From: Nocardia mexicana NBRC 108244
GTDB taxonomy: Bacteria; Actinomycetota; Actinomycetes; Mycobacteriales; Mycobacteriaceae
DNA length: 60,094 nt
Assembly: GCF_001613165.1 (NCBI RefSeq)
Contig: NZ_BDBV01000083.1
Location: forward strand, 1-60,094
Direction: 5' to 3'
In this document: piece by piece, positions 33,790 through 41,971 of the stretch
How positions within the stretch are numbered: the stretch's first letter is position 1
Layout of the letters: each line of letters starts with the position of its first letter
The notes under the pieces: generated by a model
Told to the model about the DNA's origin: nothing
The model's database searches: none
The model's input: only the letters and a program-made list of their open reading frames with translations
Made by a program: the position numbers and the translations under genes

Positions 33790-34170
33790 TCAGTCCGACG
33801 TCGGTGTCGCCAGCGGCCAGCCGCCGGCTGCCAACCGGGAGGCCACACGGGCGATATCGTCCTCGCCCGGCTGTTCCTTGGCAACTCGGGCGATCGCGTC
33901 CTCGATCTCGTGCCGGGCGATCTCGTCGTCCCCCGCGCGCTCGCGCACCAGCTCCTCGACGATGAGATGGACCTCGTAATCGGTGAGGCGGCGGTGCAGC
34001 ACCGCCAGCAGCGCGACGTAGTCCGACTGCGGAATGCCCTGTGGATAACCGGCCTTCAGCCAGCCGAGGACCTTGCTCAGCACCGACCTCTCGGCCTCCG
34101 ACCGGTCCGAGGAGGTATCCCTCGTTGTCCCGGCGTGCTCTTGGCCGGGATCTCGCGGTTCTGTGGTCAC
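33790..34170 (-). CDS. DUF3349 family protein with repeat-derived N-terminus
   Basis: A 126-aa protein matching the DUF3349 family (Rv0543c at the same place in M. tuberculosis). The core runs from about residue 28: VLSKVLGWLKAGYPQGIP, then DYVALLAVLHRRLTDYEVHLIVEEL and a short helical tail. Residues 7-13 (PGQEHAG) come from a copy of the genomic hairpin repeat, so the N-terminus is longer than usual. GAAAGGAC precedes GTG 34170, supporting this start. The function is unknown. Confidence 0.85.
   Translation of the reverse strand: MTTEPRDPGQEHAGTTRDTSSDRSEAERSVLSKVLGWLKAGYPQGIPQSDYVALLAVLHRRLTDYEVHLIVEELVRERAGDDEIARHEIEDAIARVAKEQPGEDDIARVASRLAAGGWPLATPTSD
34129..34149 (-). repeat. Hairpin repeat inside the DUF3349 coding sequence
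   Basis: Starting CCCGGCGTGCTCTTGG, this 21-base stretch differs by one base (G for A in GCGTG/GCATG) from the core of the arm at 51990-52010. It is read in frame as Pro-Gly-Gln-Glu-His-Ala-Gly near the start of the 33790-34170 protein. Confidence 0.8.
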
Positions 34171-34188
34171 GGGATGTCCTTTCGGCGG

Positions 34189-34479
34189 TCAGCCCTGTCC
34201 GAACAGGTGGATGCCGAGCCGGGCAGCGAGAAAAGCCTTGGCGACGTACAGCACTCCGGTGCCGACGGCCGCCAGTACCACTGCGAAGCAGATCGCGGCG
34301 GCGGCCGTGGACGTTCGGCGGCGGGTGGCGGACAGCGTGGTCCCGGCGTCGCTGCCGGATGTGCTGCGGGACTGGAATCGTACGCCGAGCGCGAAGATCG
34401 CGGGCAGGCCCGCACCGAAGACGAGCGCGGCCAGGGTGACCTGCCACAGTTCGTTCGCCACCGTCAGAACCGTCTGCAT
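34189..34479 (-). CDS. Two-helix membrane protein
   Basis: A 96-aa protein with two membrane segments (LWQVTLAALVFGAGLPAIFALG and AAAAICFAVVLAAVGTGVLYVA) around a Ser/Thr-rich loop. The position between pitA and the DUF3349 gene equals Rv0544c of M. tuberculosis. AGGAGG is five bases before ATG 34479, which overlaps the pitA stop (TGATG), so it is co-translated with pitA. The function is unknown; it might assist phosphate uptake. Confidence 0.8.
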   Translation of the reverse strand: MQTVLTVANELWQVTLAALVFGAGLPAIFALGVRFQSRSTSGSDAGTTLSATRRRTSTAAAAICFAVVLAAVGTGVLYVAKAFLAARLGIHLFGQG

Positions 34480-35819
34480 CACGACCTCCTCGCCGATTCG
34501 CGCTGCGCCGCCGTGCCTTCGGACGCGGCGTGACCGTCGGACGAGTTGACCCGCGTCGTGTCGCCGGAGGGAGCGTCGGCTGTTCTCTCATCCGAGCGAG
34601 CGTCGGGTGCCGCACCGTCCGAAGGCGCATCGGGTGCGGTGCCGTCGGACGAGGCCGTGGGCGTCGTGCCGTCGGGCGGCGGGGGAGACCACTCGTCGTT
34701 GACGTTGGCGGCATGCACCGGTGCCCGCCGCGCCCGCAGCCACATGAATGCGGCCAGCGCCACCAGCAGCCCGAATACCACCAGCACGCCGGGCAATCCG
34801 CCGATGCCGTGGGCCAGCGCCCAGCAGATCGCACCGGCCAGCCCGGCCAGGGGCAGGGTGAACACCCAGGCCACCACCATCCGGCCGAGCACCGGCCAGC
34901 GCACCTCGGCGCCCGGCCGCCCCAGCCCCGTGCCGAGGATCGCGCCGGTCACCGTTTGGGTGGTCGACAGCGGCAGGCCGAAGTGGGCGGAGGTGAGAAT
35001 GATCGCGGCGCTGGTGGATTCGGCGGCCATGCCCTGCGGCGGGGTGATGTCGACCAGGCCCTTGCCGAGTGTGCGGATGATGCGCCATCCTCCCAGCGAG
35101 GTCCCCGCCGCGATCGCCACCGCGCACGCCACGATCACCCACAGCGGCAGCGGATCCGACGGCGTGAGCGAGCCGTAGGCGATGAGCGCCAGGAAGATGA
35201 TCCCCATCGTCTTCTGCGCGTCGTTGGTGCCGTGCGCCAGCGACACCAGGGAGGCCGATCCGACCTGACCCCAGCGGAAGCCGCGGGTGACCGATTTCTC
35301 GTCGCTGCCGCGGGTGATGCGATAGACCAGCCAGGTCGCGATCGCCGCGACCAGCGCCGCCACCACCGGGGCCAGCACCGCGGGCAGCACGATCTTGCTC
35401 ACCACGCCCTGCTTACCGGCCGACCAGATGACGCCGTTCCAGCCCAGCGCGGCGATCGTGGCGCCGATGAGGCCGCCGAACAGCGCGTGCGAAGAACTCG
35501 ACGGCAGGCCGAACAGCCAGGTCAGCAGGTTCCACAGGATCCCGCCGACCAGCCCGGCGAAGACGATCTCCAGCAGATCGGGACCACCGACCTCGTTCAG
35601 CCGGACGATGCCCTCCGCCACCGTGGCCGCGACCTCGACGCTGAGGAAGGCACCGATGAGATTCAGCCCGCCGGACAGCAGGACCGCCGTGCGCGGCCGC
35701 AGCGCGCCGGTGGCGATCGAGGTGGCCATCGCGTTGGCGGTGTCATGGAAGCCGTTGGTGAAGTCGAAGGCCAGTGCAGTGACGACGACGATGAGCAGAA
35801 CCAGTAGTTCGGCGGTCAC
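34479..35819 (-). CDS. pitA: Low-affinity inorganic phosphate transporter
   Basis: A PiT-family symporter of 446 aa. The family signature GFHDTANAMATSIATGALRPR is near residue 22, and the second one, SLAHGTNDAQKTMGIIFLALI, near residue 195. Ten or so membrane helices are visible. The final 75 residues are a Ser/Asp/Ala/Thr-rich disordered tail with repeated SDG(T/A)APDA, longer than in most PitA proteins. It is in an operon with the small membrane protein after it. Confidence 0.94.
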   Translation of the reverse strand: MTAELLVLLIVVVTALAFDFTNGFHDTANAMATSIATGALRPRTAVLLSGGLNLIGAFLSVEVAATVAEGIVRLNEVGGPDLLEIVFAGLVGGILWNLLTWLFGLPSSSSHALFGGLIGATIAALGWNGVIWSAGKQGVVSKIVLPAVLAPVVAALVAAIATWLVYRITRGSDEKSVTRGFRWGQVGSASLVSLAHGTNDAQKTMGIIFLALIAYGSLTPSDPLPLWVIVACAVAIAAGTSLGGWRIIRTLGKGLVDITPPQGMAAESTSAAIILTSAHFGLPLSTTQTVTGAILGTGLGRPGAEVRWPVLGRMVVAWVFTLPLAGLAGAICWALAHGIGGLPGVLVVFGLLVALAAFMWLRARRAPVHAANVNDEWSPPPPDGTTPTASSDGTAPDAPSDGAAPDARSDERTADAPSGDTTRVNSSDGHAASEGTAAQRESARRS

Positions 35820-35931
35820 GTCTCCAGTGTGCGTTATTGATCCGTTAACGCGCTTGCCAGGTCGCCGTGAAAGTTGATACGTCGAGATGGTAAGGCGGCG
35901 TGCGTAGCCCGGAATTCGCCGATCGCGCCGA

Positions 35932-36327
35932 TCAGTCCTGCGGCGGCCGGGTGTCGCGGCGGATCGGGTGTTCCGCCGGCACCTCCACCAGCACGATCGG
36001 CACGCCGTCGGGGTCCTGCACCCACATCTCGATCAGCCCCCACGGCTCCCGCACCGGCGCGCGATCGATGGCGATCTCGCGCCGCGCGAGTTCGGCCGCC
36101 GCATCGTCCGCGCTGCGCACCTGCAGCCAGATCGCGCCCGCGAAACCGGCGGGCGCGTCGGCGGCGCGGCCGTGCGCGGCCACCTCGATCAGCGACTGTC
36201 CCGCGAAGAACACGGTGCCGCCCGGGTACTCCCGCGCGATCGCCAATCCCAGCCCGTCCCGATAGAACGTCAGTGTTCGCTCGTAGTTCGCCGGTCGCAG
36301 GATGACGCGGCTGCTGAGAATATCCAC
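35932..36327 (-). CDS. VOC (glyoxalase/bleomycin-resistance fold) protein
   Basis: A 131-aa vicinal-oxygen-chelate protein: an N-terminal NYERTLTFYRDGLGLAIARE motif and a second half ending VQDPDGVPIVLVEVP. Possible metal ligands are Glu in SLIEVA and Glu near the end. The same position is held by Rv0546c in M. tuberculosis. The substrate is unknown. Confidence 0.85.
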   Translation of the reverse strand: MDILSSRVILRPANYERTLTFYRDGLGLAIAREYPGGTVFFAGQSLIEVAAHGRAADAPAGFAGAIWLQVRSADDAAAELARREIAIDRAPVREPWGLIEMWVQDPDGVPIVLVEVPAEHPIRRDTRPPQD

Positions 36328-36359
36328 AGCCTCGAGCCTAGGTCGAGACGCGGGACCCC

Positions 36360-36390
36360 ACCGTCATTCCGGCGTGAAGAACCCGCCGGG
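36360..36390. repeat. Partial copy of the GGCCAAAGCATGCCGG repeat
   Basis: ACCGTCATTCCGGCGTG (36360-36376) matches one arm of the repeat family, but the second half has diverged (ACCCGCCGGG). It lies 14 bases downstream of the menB stop. Confidence 0.5.
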
Positions 36391-36404
36391 ACGACGCGTG
36401 GCTA

Positions 36405-37307
36405 TCAGAAGTACCAGGGGTACGGCGACCAGTCCGGCTTCCGCTTCTCCAGGAACGCGTCGCGGCCCTCGACCGCCTCGTCGGTCATGTATCCGAGCCG
36501 GGTGGCCTCGCCCGCGAACAGTTGCTGGCCGACCAGGCCGTCGTCGGTGAGGTTGAACGCGTACTTCAGCATCCGCTGCGCCTGCGGGGACTTGCCGAGG
36601 ATGTCGGTGGTCCACTCCAGCGCCTCGTCCTCGAGCCGGTCGTGGTCGACGACGGCGTTCACCGCGCCCATGTGATGCATCTGGTCGGCGGTGTAGGGGC
36701 GGCCGAGGAAGAAGATCTCGCGAGCGAACTTCTGGCCCACCATCTTCGCCAGATACGCACTGCCGTACCCGGCGTCGAAACTGCCCACATCGGCGTCGGT
36801 CTGCTTGAACCGGGCGTGCTCGCGGCTGGCCAGCGTGAGGTCGCACACCACGTGCAGGCTGTGCCCGCCGCCCGCGGCCCAGCCGTTCACCAACGCGATG
36901 ACCACCTTCGGCATGAAGCGGATCAGCCGCTGCACCTCGAGGATGTGCAGCCGCCCGGCGCGGGCCCTGTCCACCGTCTCGGCGGTCTCGCCGCTGGCGT
37001 ACTGGTAGCCGCTGCGACCCCGGATGCGCTGATCGCCGCCGGAACAGAACGCCCAGCCGCCGTCCTTGGGGCTGGGGCCGTTCCCGGTGAGCAGTACGGC
37101 GCCGACGTCCGACGTCATCCGTGCGTGATCGAGCGCGCGGTACAGCTCGTCGACGGTGTGCGGCCGGAATGCGTTGCGCACCTCGGGCCGGTCGAACGCC
37201 ACGCGCACGGTGCCCTGGTCCACGTGCCGGTGGTAGGTGATATCGGTCAGGTCTTCGAACCCGGCGACGGGCTCCCACAGCTTCGGATTGAACGTCACGG
37301 GAGCCAC
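36405..37307 (-). CDS. menB: 1,4-dihydroxy-2-naphthoyl-CoA synthase
   Basis: A crotonase-fold enzyme that closes the second ring of the naphthoquinone. The 300-aa product has the MenB signature GDQRIRGRSGYQYASGETAE (about residues 91-110), the oxyanion-hole ALVNGWAAGGGHSLHVVCD, and the conserved C-terminal WSPYPWYF, which completes a neighbouring active site. It acts after MenE. It is divergent from a hotdog thioesterase gene 104 bases away. Confidence 0.96.
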   Translation of the reverse strand: MAPVTFNPKLWEPVAGFEDLTDITYHRHVDQGTVRVAFDRPEVRNAFRPHTVDELYRALDHARMTSDVGAVLLTGNGPSPKDGGWAFCSGGDQRIRGRSGYQYASGETAETVDRARAGRLHILEVQRLIRFMPKVVIALVNGWAAGGGHSLHVVCDLTLASREHARFKQTDADVGSFDAGYGSAYLAKMVGQKFAREIFFLGRPYTADQMHHMGAVNAVVDHDRLEDEALEWTTDILGKSPQAQRMLKYAFNLTDDGLVGQQLFAGEATRLGYMTDEAVEGRDAFLEKRKPDWSPYPWYF

Positions 37308-37411
37308 AGTAATCTTTGGCGCCGCCTCCGGCGTCGCCGAAAACCTCCCAGGTGCGTCTCCTACTGGTGAGTTCGGTTGGACGGTGTAAGAACACGGGTT
37401 ACCGTGCAGGT

Positions 37412-38068
37412 ATGAGCGAGCGGGTAGAACCGGTTATCGACCGGAGCGCGATCGACGATGATCGCTACGAGAAACACGGTGGTTTCCCCAAGATCGCCGA
37501 GGCCGAACCCGGCCCGAATTTCGGGGCTTTCGTGGAGGCCATGCGCACGCTGCAGGACCTGGCGGTCTCGGTGGACTGCACCGATGAGGAGTACGGGCAG
37601 GCACTGGCGCAGGCGCGGCAGCTGATCGACTTCCTCGAGCCGTACCGGGCGCCGGAACTGCAGGGCCCGGCCGGGCGGGTCACGAAGCTGCCCGGTCGCG
37701 GCAGCCTGCTCATGCCGCCGTGGCGGGTGGTCGAGGCCGGGCCCACGGGTGTCCGGATGCGCGGACAGTTCCGCCGGTTCCACCTCGGCGGCAACAACGC
37801 GGTGCACGGCGGCGTGTTGCCACTGTTGTTCGATGATCTCTTCGGCTCGCTGGTGCACTATGCCGGACGCCCGATCAGCCGCACCGCATTCCTGCATGTG
37901 AATTACCGAAATGTCACTCCGCTGGAGACGCCGCTCCAGGTCGAGGGCACCGTGGATCGCATCGAGGGCCGCAAGACCTTCGTCTCCGCCCGCCTGCTGG
38001 ACGAATCTGAAACATTGCTGGCCGATTGTGAAGGGCTCATGGTGCAGTTGCTGCCGTGGCAGCCGTAG
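37412..38068 (+). CDS. PaaI-type hotdog thioesterase
   Basis: A 218-aa protein with a C-terminal hotdog domain: GNNAVHGGVLPLLFDDLFGSLVHY carries the catalytic Asp/His region, then FLHVNYRNVTPLETPLQVEG. The N-terminal 100 residues are helical and extra. Located head-to-head with menB, it is a candidate for the DHNA-CoA hydrolysis step, which follows MenB and has no other candidate in the window. It may equally act on other acyl-CoAs. Confidence 0.8.
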   Translation: MSERVEPVIDRSAIDDDRYEKHGGFPKIAEAEPGPNFGAFVEAMRTLQDLAVSVDCTDEEYGQALAQARQLIDFLEPYRAPELQGPAGRVTKLPGRGSLLMPPWRVVEAGPTGVRMRGQFRRFHLGGNNAVHGGVLPLLFDDLFGSLVHYAGRPISRTAFLHVNYRNVTPLETPLQVEGTVDRIEGRKTFVSARLLDESETLLADCEGLMVQLLPWQP

Positions 38069-38153
38069 CGGGTCGGACCCGTGTGTCAGGTTCGTCCGAT
38101 GCGTATAGTTGCGTGCGCTCGCTCATCGTAAAACTATCCGGAGGAACCTGAAA

Positions 38154-38600
38154 GTGGTTGCAGCACTGTCTGAATCCCTGCTCGATGACGCCAAGCGTCC
38201 GGCCTTCATCGCCGATGCCCAGGAGGTTCTGGAAGCGGAGGTGTCGGGCAAGGGCGGCGCGTCCGGCCTGGCCGTGAAGGGTGCGTATGCGGCGGCGAAG
38301 AAGGTCAGCCCGACCATCGTGTCGGACGCGCTGGAGTCGTTCGCGCCGAAGTTCGTCGAGCAGCTCGAGCCGTACTGGGCCGAATACCAGGCCTCGGGTA
38401 ACGGCCAGTTCGCCGACCTGCTGGTCAGCAAGCAGGACGAGGTCGCCGAGGCGCTGCTCTCGGTGACCGATGCCCGGGCCGAGAGCTCGTCGCGCCCGGC
38501 CCTCAAGAAGGCGTACTCCGCCGTGCGCTCCTCGGCGAAAAAGCACGTGACCGAGGCACTTCCGCGCGTGGGAGACCTGGTCCAGCGCCACGCCGGCTGA
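38154..38600 (+). CDS. Small conserved actinobacterial protein (DUF6918-like)
   Basis: A 148-aa helical cytoplasmic protein: LSESLLDDAKRPAFIADAQEVLEAEV, then KGAYAAAKKVSPTIVSDALESFAPKFVEQLEPYWAEYQ. From memory this matches a conserved actinobacterial family (DUF6918). CCGGAGGAA lies seven bases before GTG 38154; a longer frame from 38109 has no RBS. The function is unknown. A perfect terminator follows. Confidence 0.78.
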   Translation: MVAALSESLLDDAKRPAFIADAQEVLEAEVSGKGGASGLAVKGAYAAAKKVSPTIVSDALESFAPKFVEQLEPYWAEYQASGNGQFADLLVSKQDEVAEALLSVTDARAESSSRPALKKAYSAVRSSAKKHVTEALPRVGDLVQRHAG

Positions 38601-38641
38601 TACGGCCGCGGGCCTTGTCGCCCGTCGTCAGGGCACTTGTT

Positions 38642-38670
38642 GCCCCGTCGTCCCGTAGGGACGACGGGGC
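38642..38670. terminator. Perfect bidirectional terminator
   Basis: GCCCCGTCGTCCC (38642-38654), loop GTA, then GGGACGACGGGGC (38658-38670): a 13-bp perfect stem between two convergent genes, ending at the stop of the siderophore-interacting protein gene. Confidence 0.9.
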
Positions 38671-39498
38671 CTACATCTCGCCCGCGGCCTTGCCGATGCG
38701 CCAGTAGCCGGTGAACGTGATGTCCGCCTTGGGAACTCCGCGTTCGTTGGCCAGGTGCCGACGCATCCCCGCGGCCAGCTTCTGCTCGCCCGCCACGAAG
38801 GCGTAGACGTCCTTCGCGGGCAGTTCCGCGGCGCGCACCGCCGCCAGGGCCGGTCCGCCGATCTCGGTGGTGGGGTCGGTGCGTGCCAGCCAATGCACCT
38901 GCACGCCTTCGGGTTCGCCCAGTTCCTGTTCGTCGTCCGGATGGGCGATCTCGATGAATGCCGCGCCACGCAGGTCCCGGGGCGCCGATCGCAGCACGCC
39001 CGCGATGGCGGGTAGCGCGGTCTCGTCGCCGACCAGCAGCGACCACGAACTGTATTGCGGCGCTTGGTACATGATGCCCTCGTCGAGCAGGCCCACCGGA
39101 CTGCCGACGGCGGCGCTGCTCGCCCATTCGCACGCGGGCGTGTCCTCGCCGTGCATGGCGAAATCGATGTCCAGCTCGGCGGTATCGCCGAACTGTCCCC
39201 GTCCGGCCGGGCGGAACTCGCGCACGGTGTAGTTGCGCACTACCGGGCGGTGTTCCTTGCGCATCGCCAGATACTGCGCGTACCAGAGATTGCTGGCCGC
39301 GGTCGGTAGCCGCAGGCCGTTGCGGCCCGGCAGGAACAGCCGGAACCACTGATCGAATCCCATCGGCGTGAACCCGCTCAGCCCCGCGCCGCCCAGGGTG
39401 ACGCGGACGAAATTCGGGCTGACCCGCTTGCTCGCTAGGACCTCGGCGGTGAGGATTTCCCGTTCCTCGGGCTTGAGGTGTTTGGTGCGCTTGGCCAT
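38671..39498 (-). CDS. Siderophore-interacting protein (FAD ferric-siderophore reductase)
   Basis: A 275-aa flavoprotein that probably releases iron from siderophores by reduction. The FAD-binding part has RPVVRNYTVREFRP (about residues 88-101), and the C-terminal NAD(P)H domain includes SLLVGDETALPAIAGVL and VYAFVAGEQKLAAGMRRHL. ATG 39498 is five bases from an IdeR box, so the mRNA is nearly leaderless and iron-repressed. The family is usually called SIP/ViuB. Confidence 0.92.
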   Translation of the reverse strand: MAKRTKHLKPEEREILTAEVLASKRVSPNFVRVTLGGAGLSGFTPMGFDQWFRLFLPGRNGLRLPTAASNLWYAQYLAMRKEHRPVVRNYTVREFRPAGRGQFGDTAELDIDFAMHGEDTPACEWASSAAVGSPVGLLDEGIMYQAPQYSSWSLLVGDETALPAIAGVLRSAPRDLRGAAFIEIAHPDDEQELGEPEGVQVHWLARTDPTTEIGGPALAAVRAAELPAKDVYAFVAGEQKLAAGMRRHLANERGVPKADITFTGYWRIGKAAGEM

Positions 39499-39503
39499 GA
39501 GGG

Positions 39504-39522
39504 TTAGGTTAGCAAAACCTAA
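39504..39522. promoter_or_regulatory. IdeR/DtxR iron box
   Basis: TTAGGTTAGCAAAACCTAA matches the 19-bp IdeR consensus at 16 positions with intact outer arms. It lies five bases from the siderophore-interacting protein start on one side. On the other, it covers the probable -35 of menD, whose -10 may be TATAGG at 39531-39536. Iron-loaded IdeR would block both directions. Confidence 0.9.
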
Positions 39523-39587
39523 CTTCTGGGTATAGGTGTGAGCGGGTCGACTCCCCACGGCAACTCACTGTCTGAGAGGCTGGGGGT

Positions 39588-41213
39588 GTGAATCCTTCGA
39601 CAGCACAGGCGCAGGTCGTCGTGGACGAACTGGCGCGCGGGGGTGTGCAGGATGTCGTGTTGTGTCCCGGTTCGCGAAATGCCCCGCTGGCCTTCGCTTT
39701 ACAGGCCGCCGACGCCGCCGGTCGGCTGCGGTTGCATATGCGCATCGACGAGCGCACCGCAGGATTCCTGGCGATCGGCCTGGCCGTCTCCAGCGGCCGC
39801 CCGGTGCCGGTGGTGATGACCTCGGGCACGGCCGTGGCAAACCTCGGACCCGCCGTGCTGGAGGCCAACTACGCCCGCCAGCCGCTGATCGTGCTGAGCG
39901 CGAACCGCCCCTACGAGATGCTGGGCAGCGGCGCCAATCAGACCGTCGAGCAGTTCGGCCTGTTCGGTAGCCAGGTCCGCGCCGCCATCAGCCTGGGCCT
40001 GGCGGAGGTCGAGGACGACTACCGGCGGCAGAACAGCGTGTGGCGCGCGGCGGTGTGCCGCGTGCTGGCCGCGGCCCGCGGCACCCGGTCCGGGAACGCC
40101 GGGCCCGTGCATTTCGATATTCCGCTGCGGGAGCCGCTGGTGCCCGACGCGCTCCCGGACGAGGTCTTCCCGGACGGGCGTGCCGAGCGGAGGCCCTGGA
40201 CCGCAACGCAGTACGCGACGCTGGACGTGCCGCTGGACATCGACCTGACGCCGGACACGGTGGTCGTCTCGGGCCACGGCGCGGGGCACCGGCCCGAGCT
40301 GGCGCAGCTGCCGACGGTCGCCGAGCCCACCGCGCCGATGCACGGCCCCGCGCTGCATCCGATGGCGCTGTCGCTGCTGAAGCCGCGCCAGGCCATCATC
40401 ACCGGGCGCCCCACCCTGCATCGGCAGGTGTCGAAGGTGCTCTCCGACCCGGATGTGACGGTCTTCGCGCTGACCACCGGACCGCGCTGGCCCGACGTGT
40501 CCGGCAATGTGGTCGGCACCGGGACCCGCGCGATCACCAGCGGTGCGCCGCGGCGCGAGTGGATCGAATTCTGTGCCGAGATGAATGCGAAGGCCTGCCA
40601 GGTGGTGCGGTCCGAGCTGGCCAACCACCCGAAGCCGACGGGGCTGCACGTAGCGGCCGTGGTCATGGACTCGCTGCGCGAGGGCGACCAGCTGCTGCTG
40701 GGCGCCTCGAATCCGGTGCGCGACGCCGCGCTGGTGTCACACCCGCGGCCGGGCGTGAAGGTGCTGTCCAACCGCGGCGTCGCCGGTATCGACGGCACCG
40801 TGTCGACCGCGGTCGGCGCCGCGCTGAGCCATCCGGGGCGGACCGTCGCGCTGATCGGCGATCTCACCTTCCTGCACGACGCGTCCGGCCTGCTGCTCGG
40901 TCCCGGCGAGCCGCGCCCGACCGATCTGACCATCGTCGTCGCCAACGACGACGGCGGCGGCATCTTCGAACTCCTGGAACAAGGTGACCCGCAGTACGCG
41001 GGGGTTTTCGAGCGCGTGTTCGGGACGCCGCACGGCATGGATCTCGCGGCGCTGTGCGCGGCCTACCGGATCCCGCATCGGCAGATCGACTCGGACGAAC
41101 TGGCCGTCGAACTGGCCGGGCATGCGCACGGCATCCGAGTGCTGGAGGTGGCGACCGAGCGTTCCAGCCTGCGTGAGTTGCACGCGATGGTGCGCGCGGG
41201 GATCGATCGGTGA
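39588..41213 (+). CDS. menD: 2-succinyl-5-enolpyruvyl-6-hydroxy-3-cyclohexene-1-carboxylate synthase
   Basis: A thiamine-diphosphate enzyme joining 2-oxoglutarate to isochorismate. The 541-aa product has an N-terminal Pyr domain (VVLCPGSRNAPLAFAL and RIDERTAGFLAIGLA with the catalytic Glu) and a C-terminal PP domain (NRGVAGIDGTVSTAVGAAL, then GDLTFLHDASGLLLG with the metal site). GTG 39588 is the start. It is separated from menB by three accessory genes; menC and menF are not in the window. Confidence 0.95.
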   Translation: MNPSTAQAQVVVDELARGGVQDVVLCPGSRNAPLAFALQAADAAGRLRLHMRIDERTAGFLAIGLAVSSGRPVPVVMTSGTAVANLGPAVLEANYARQPLIVLSANRPYEMLGSGANQTVEQFGLFGSQVRAAISLGLAEVEDDYRRQNSVWRAAVCRVLAAARGTRSGNAGPVHFDIPLREPLVPDALPDEVFPDGRAERRPWTATQYATLDVPLDIDLTPDTVVVSGHGAGHRPELAQLPTVAEPTAPMHGPALHPMALSLLKPRQAIITGRPTLHRQVSKVLSDPDVTVFALTTGPRWPDVSGNVVGTGTRAITSGAPRREWIEFCAEMNAKACQVVRSELANHPKPTGLHVAAVVMDSLREGDQLLLGASNPVRDAALVSHPRPGVKVLSNRGVAGIDGTVSTAVGAALSHPGRTVALIGDLTFLHDASGLLLGPGEPRPTDLTIVVANDDGGGIFELLEQGDPQYAGVFERVFGTPHGMDLAALCAAYRIPHRQIDSDELAVELAGHAHGIRVLEVATERSSLRELHAMVRAGIDR

Positions 41214-41226
41214 CGCGGGCCGCTCG

Positions 41227-41454
41227 TCAGTAGGCGGCGCCCTCGTCGCCGTTCTCGTAGTCGTCGTCGATCGGCACCGGGATGGACTGGTCGATCACGT
41301 CGGCCTCGGCGGCCTCCCGTTCGGCCGTGCCGACCGGTGTATCGGTTTCGGTGTCGTCGTCCTCGGCACCGGGGTACGCGGGGACGGACTGTTCCATGTA
41401 ATCGGCTTCCGGAACTGTGTCGATGGCGTCGGCATCGAGAGTGCGATCGGTCAT
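41227..41454 (-). CDS. Small acidic hypothetical protein
   Basis: A 75-aa strongly acidic protein (Asp/Glu-rich, no Lys) with repeats of the type EADYMEQSVP and EADVIDQSIPVP, about 30 residues apart, suggesting an internal duplication. AAAGGAG precedes ATG 41454 at good distance. The fold and function are unknown; it is probably disordered. Confidence 0.65.
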   Translation of the reverse strand: MTDRTLDADAIDTVPEADYMEQSVPAYPGAEDDDTETDTPVGTAEREAAEADVIDQSIPVPIDDDYENGDEGAAY

Positions 41455-41562
41455 CGGATGCTCCTTTCCGCTGGCGGGCCGATATGCCAGGCCGTGTGGT
41501 CGGCACCATCGAGAATGCGCCGACCGGACGGGACTGGCAACCTTTCCGCCAATTGTCCTCGG

Positions 41563-41796
41563 TCACTCGCCGGGGCGCGGTCCGCCGTCGGCCGGATACT
41601 CGACCAGCGCCAGCGTGCGCCCGGCCATGAACCGCGCGGTCCGCACGGCCGTGCCGGAACGTGTGATCTCACTGACCTCCACGACCCCGCGCGCGATGCG
41701 GACCTCGACCCGTCGCCCGGCCCGGGTCGCGGTCACCTCGTATTGACGCGACCCGTCGCCGGTATCGACGACGATTTCTACTCGATCACCCTTCAT
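41563..41796 (-). CDS. Small beta-rich hypothetical protein
   Basis: A 77-aa protein of alternating hydrophobic pattern (VEIVVDTGDGSRQYEVTA, VEVRIARGVVEVSEI), likely a small beta barrel or sheet. AGGAG is nine bases before ATG 41796, with a second GGAGG adjacent to it; a longer frame extends upstream but lacks an RBS. The function is unknown. The two small genes here may form one transcript. Confidence 0.65.
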   Translation of the reverse strand: MKGDRVEIVVDTGDGSRQYEVTATRAGRRVEVRIARGVVEVSEITRSGTAVRTARFMAGRTLALVEYPADGGPRPGE

Positions 41797-41971
41797 CCTC
41801 CAATTCTCCTCGCTACCAGCGGCTTTCGCTGCTAACGAGTGGGTTGCGACATCGGTCTGCACATGCAGGCGCAAGGCCGCCGGGCGCCGGAGCGATGAAT
41901 TCCGGCGACTCGGCCCGTCTCTTCGAGCGAGTGCCCGCACAGCGGGATGTCATGTCGAGCAGGAGGAAATC

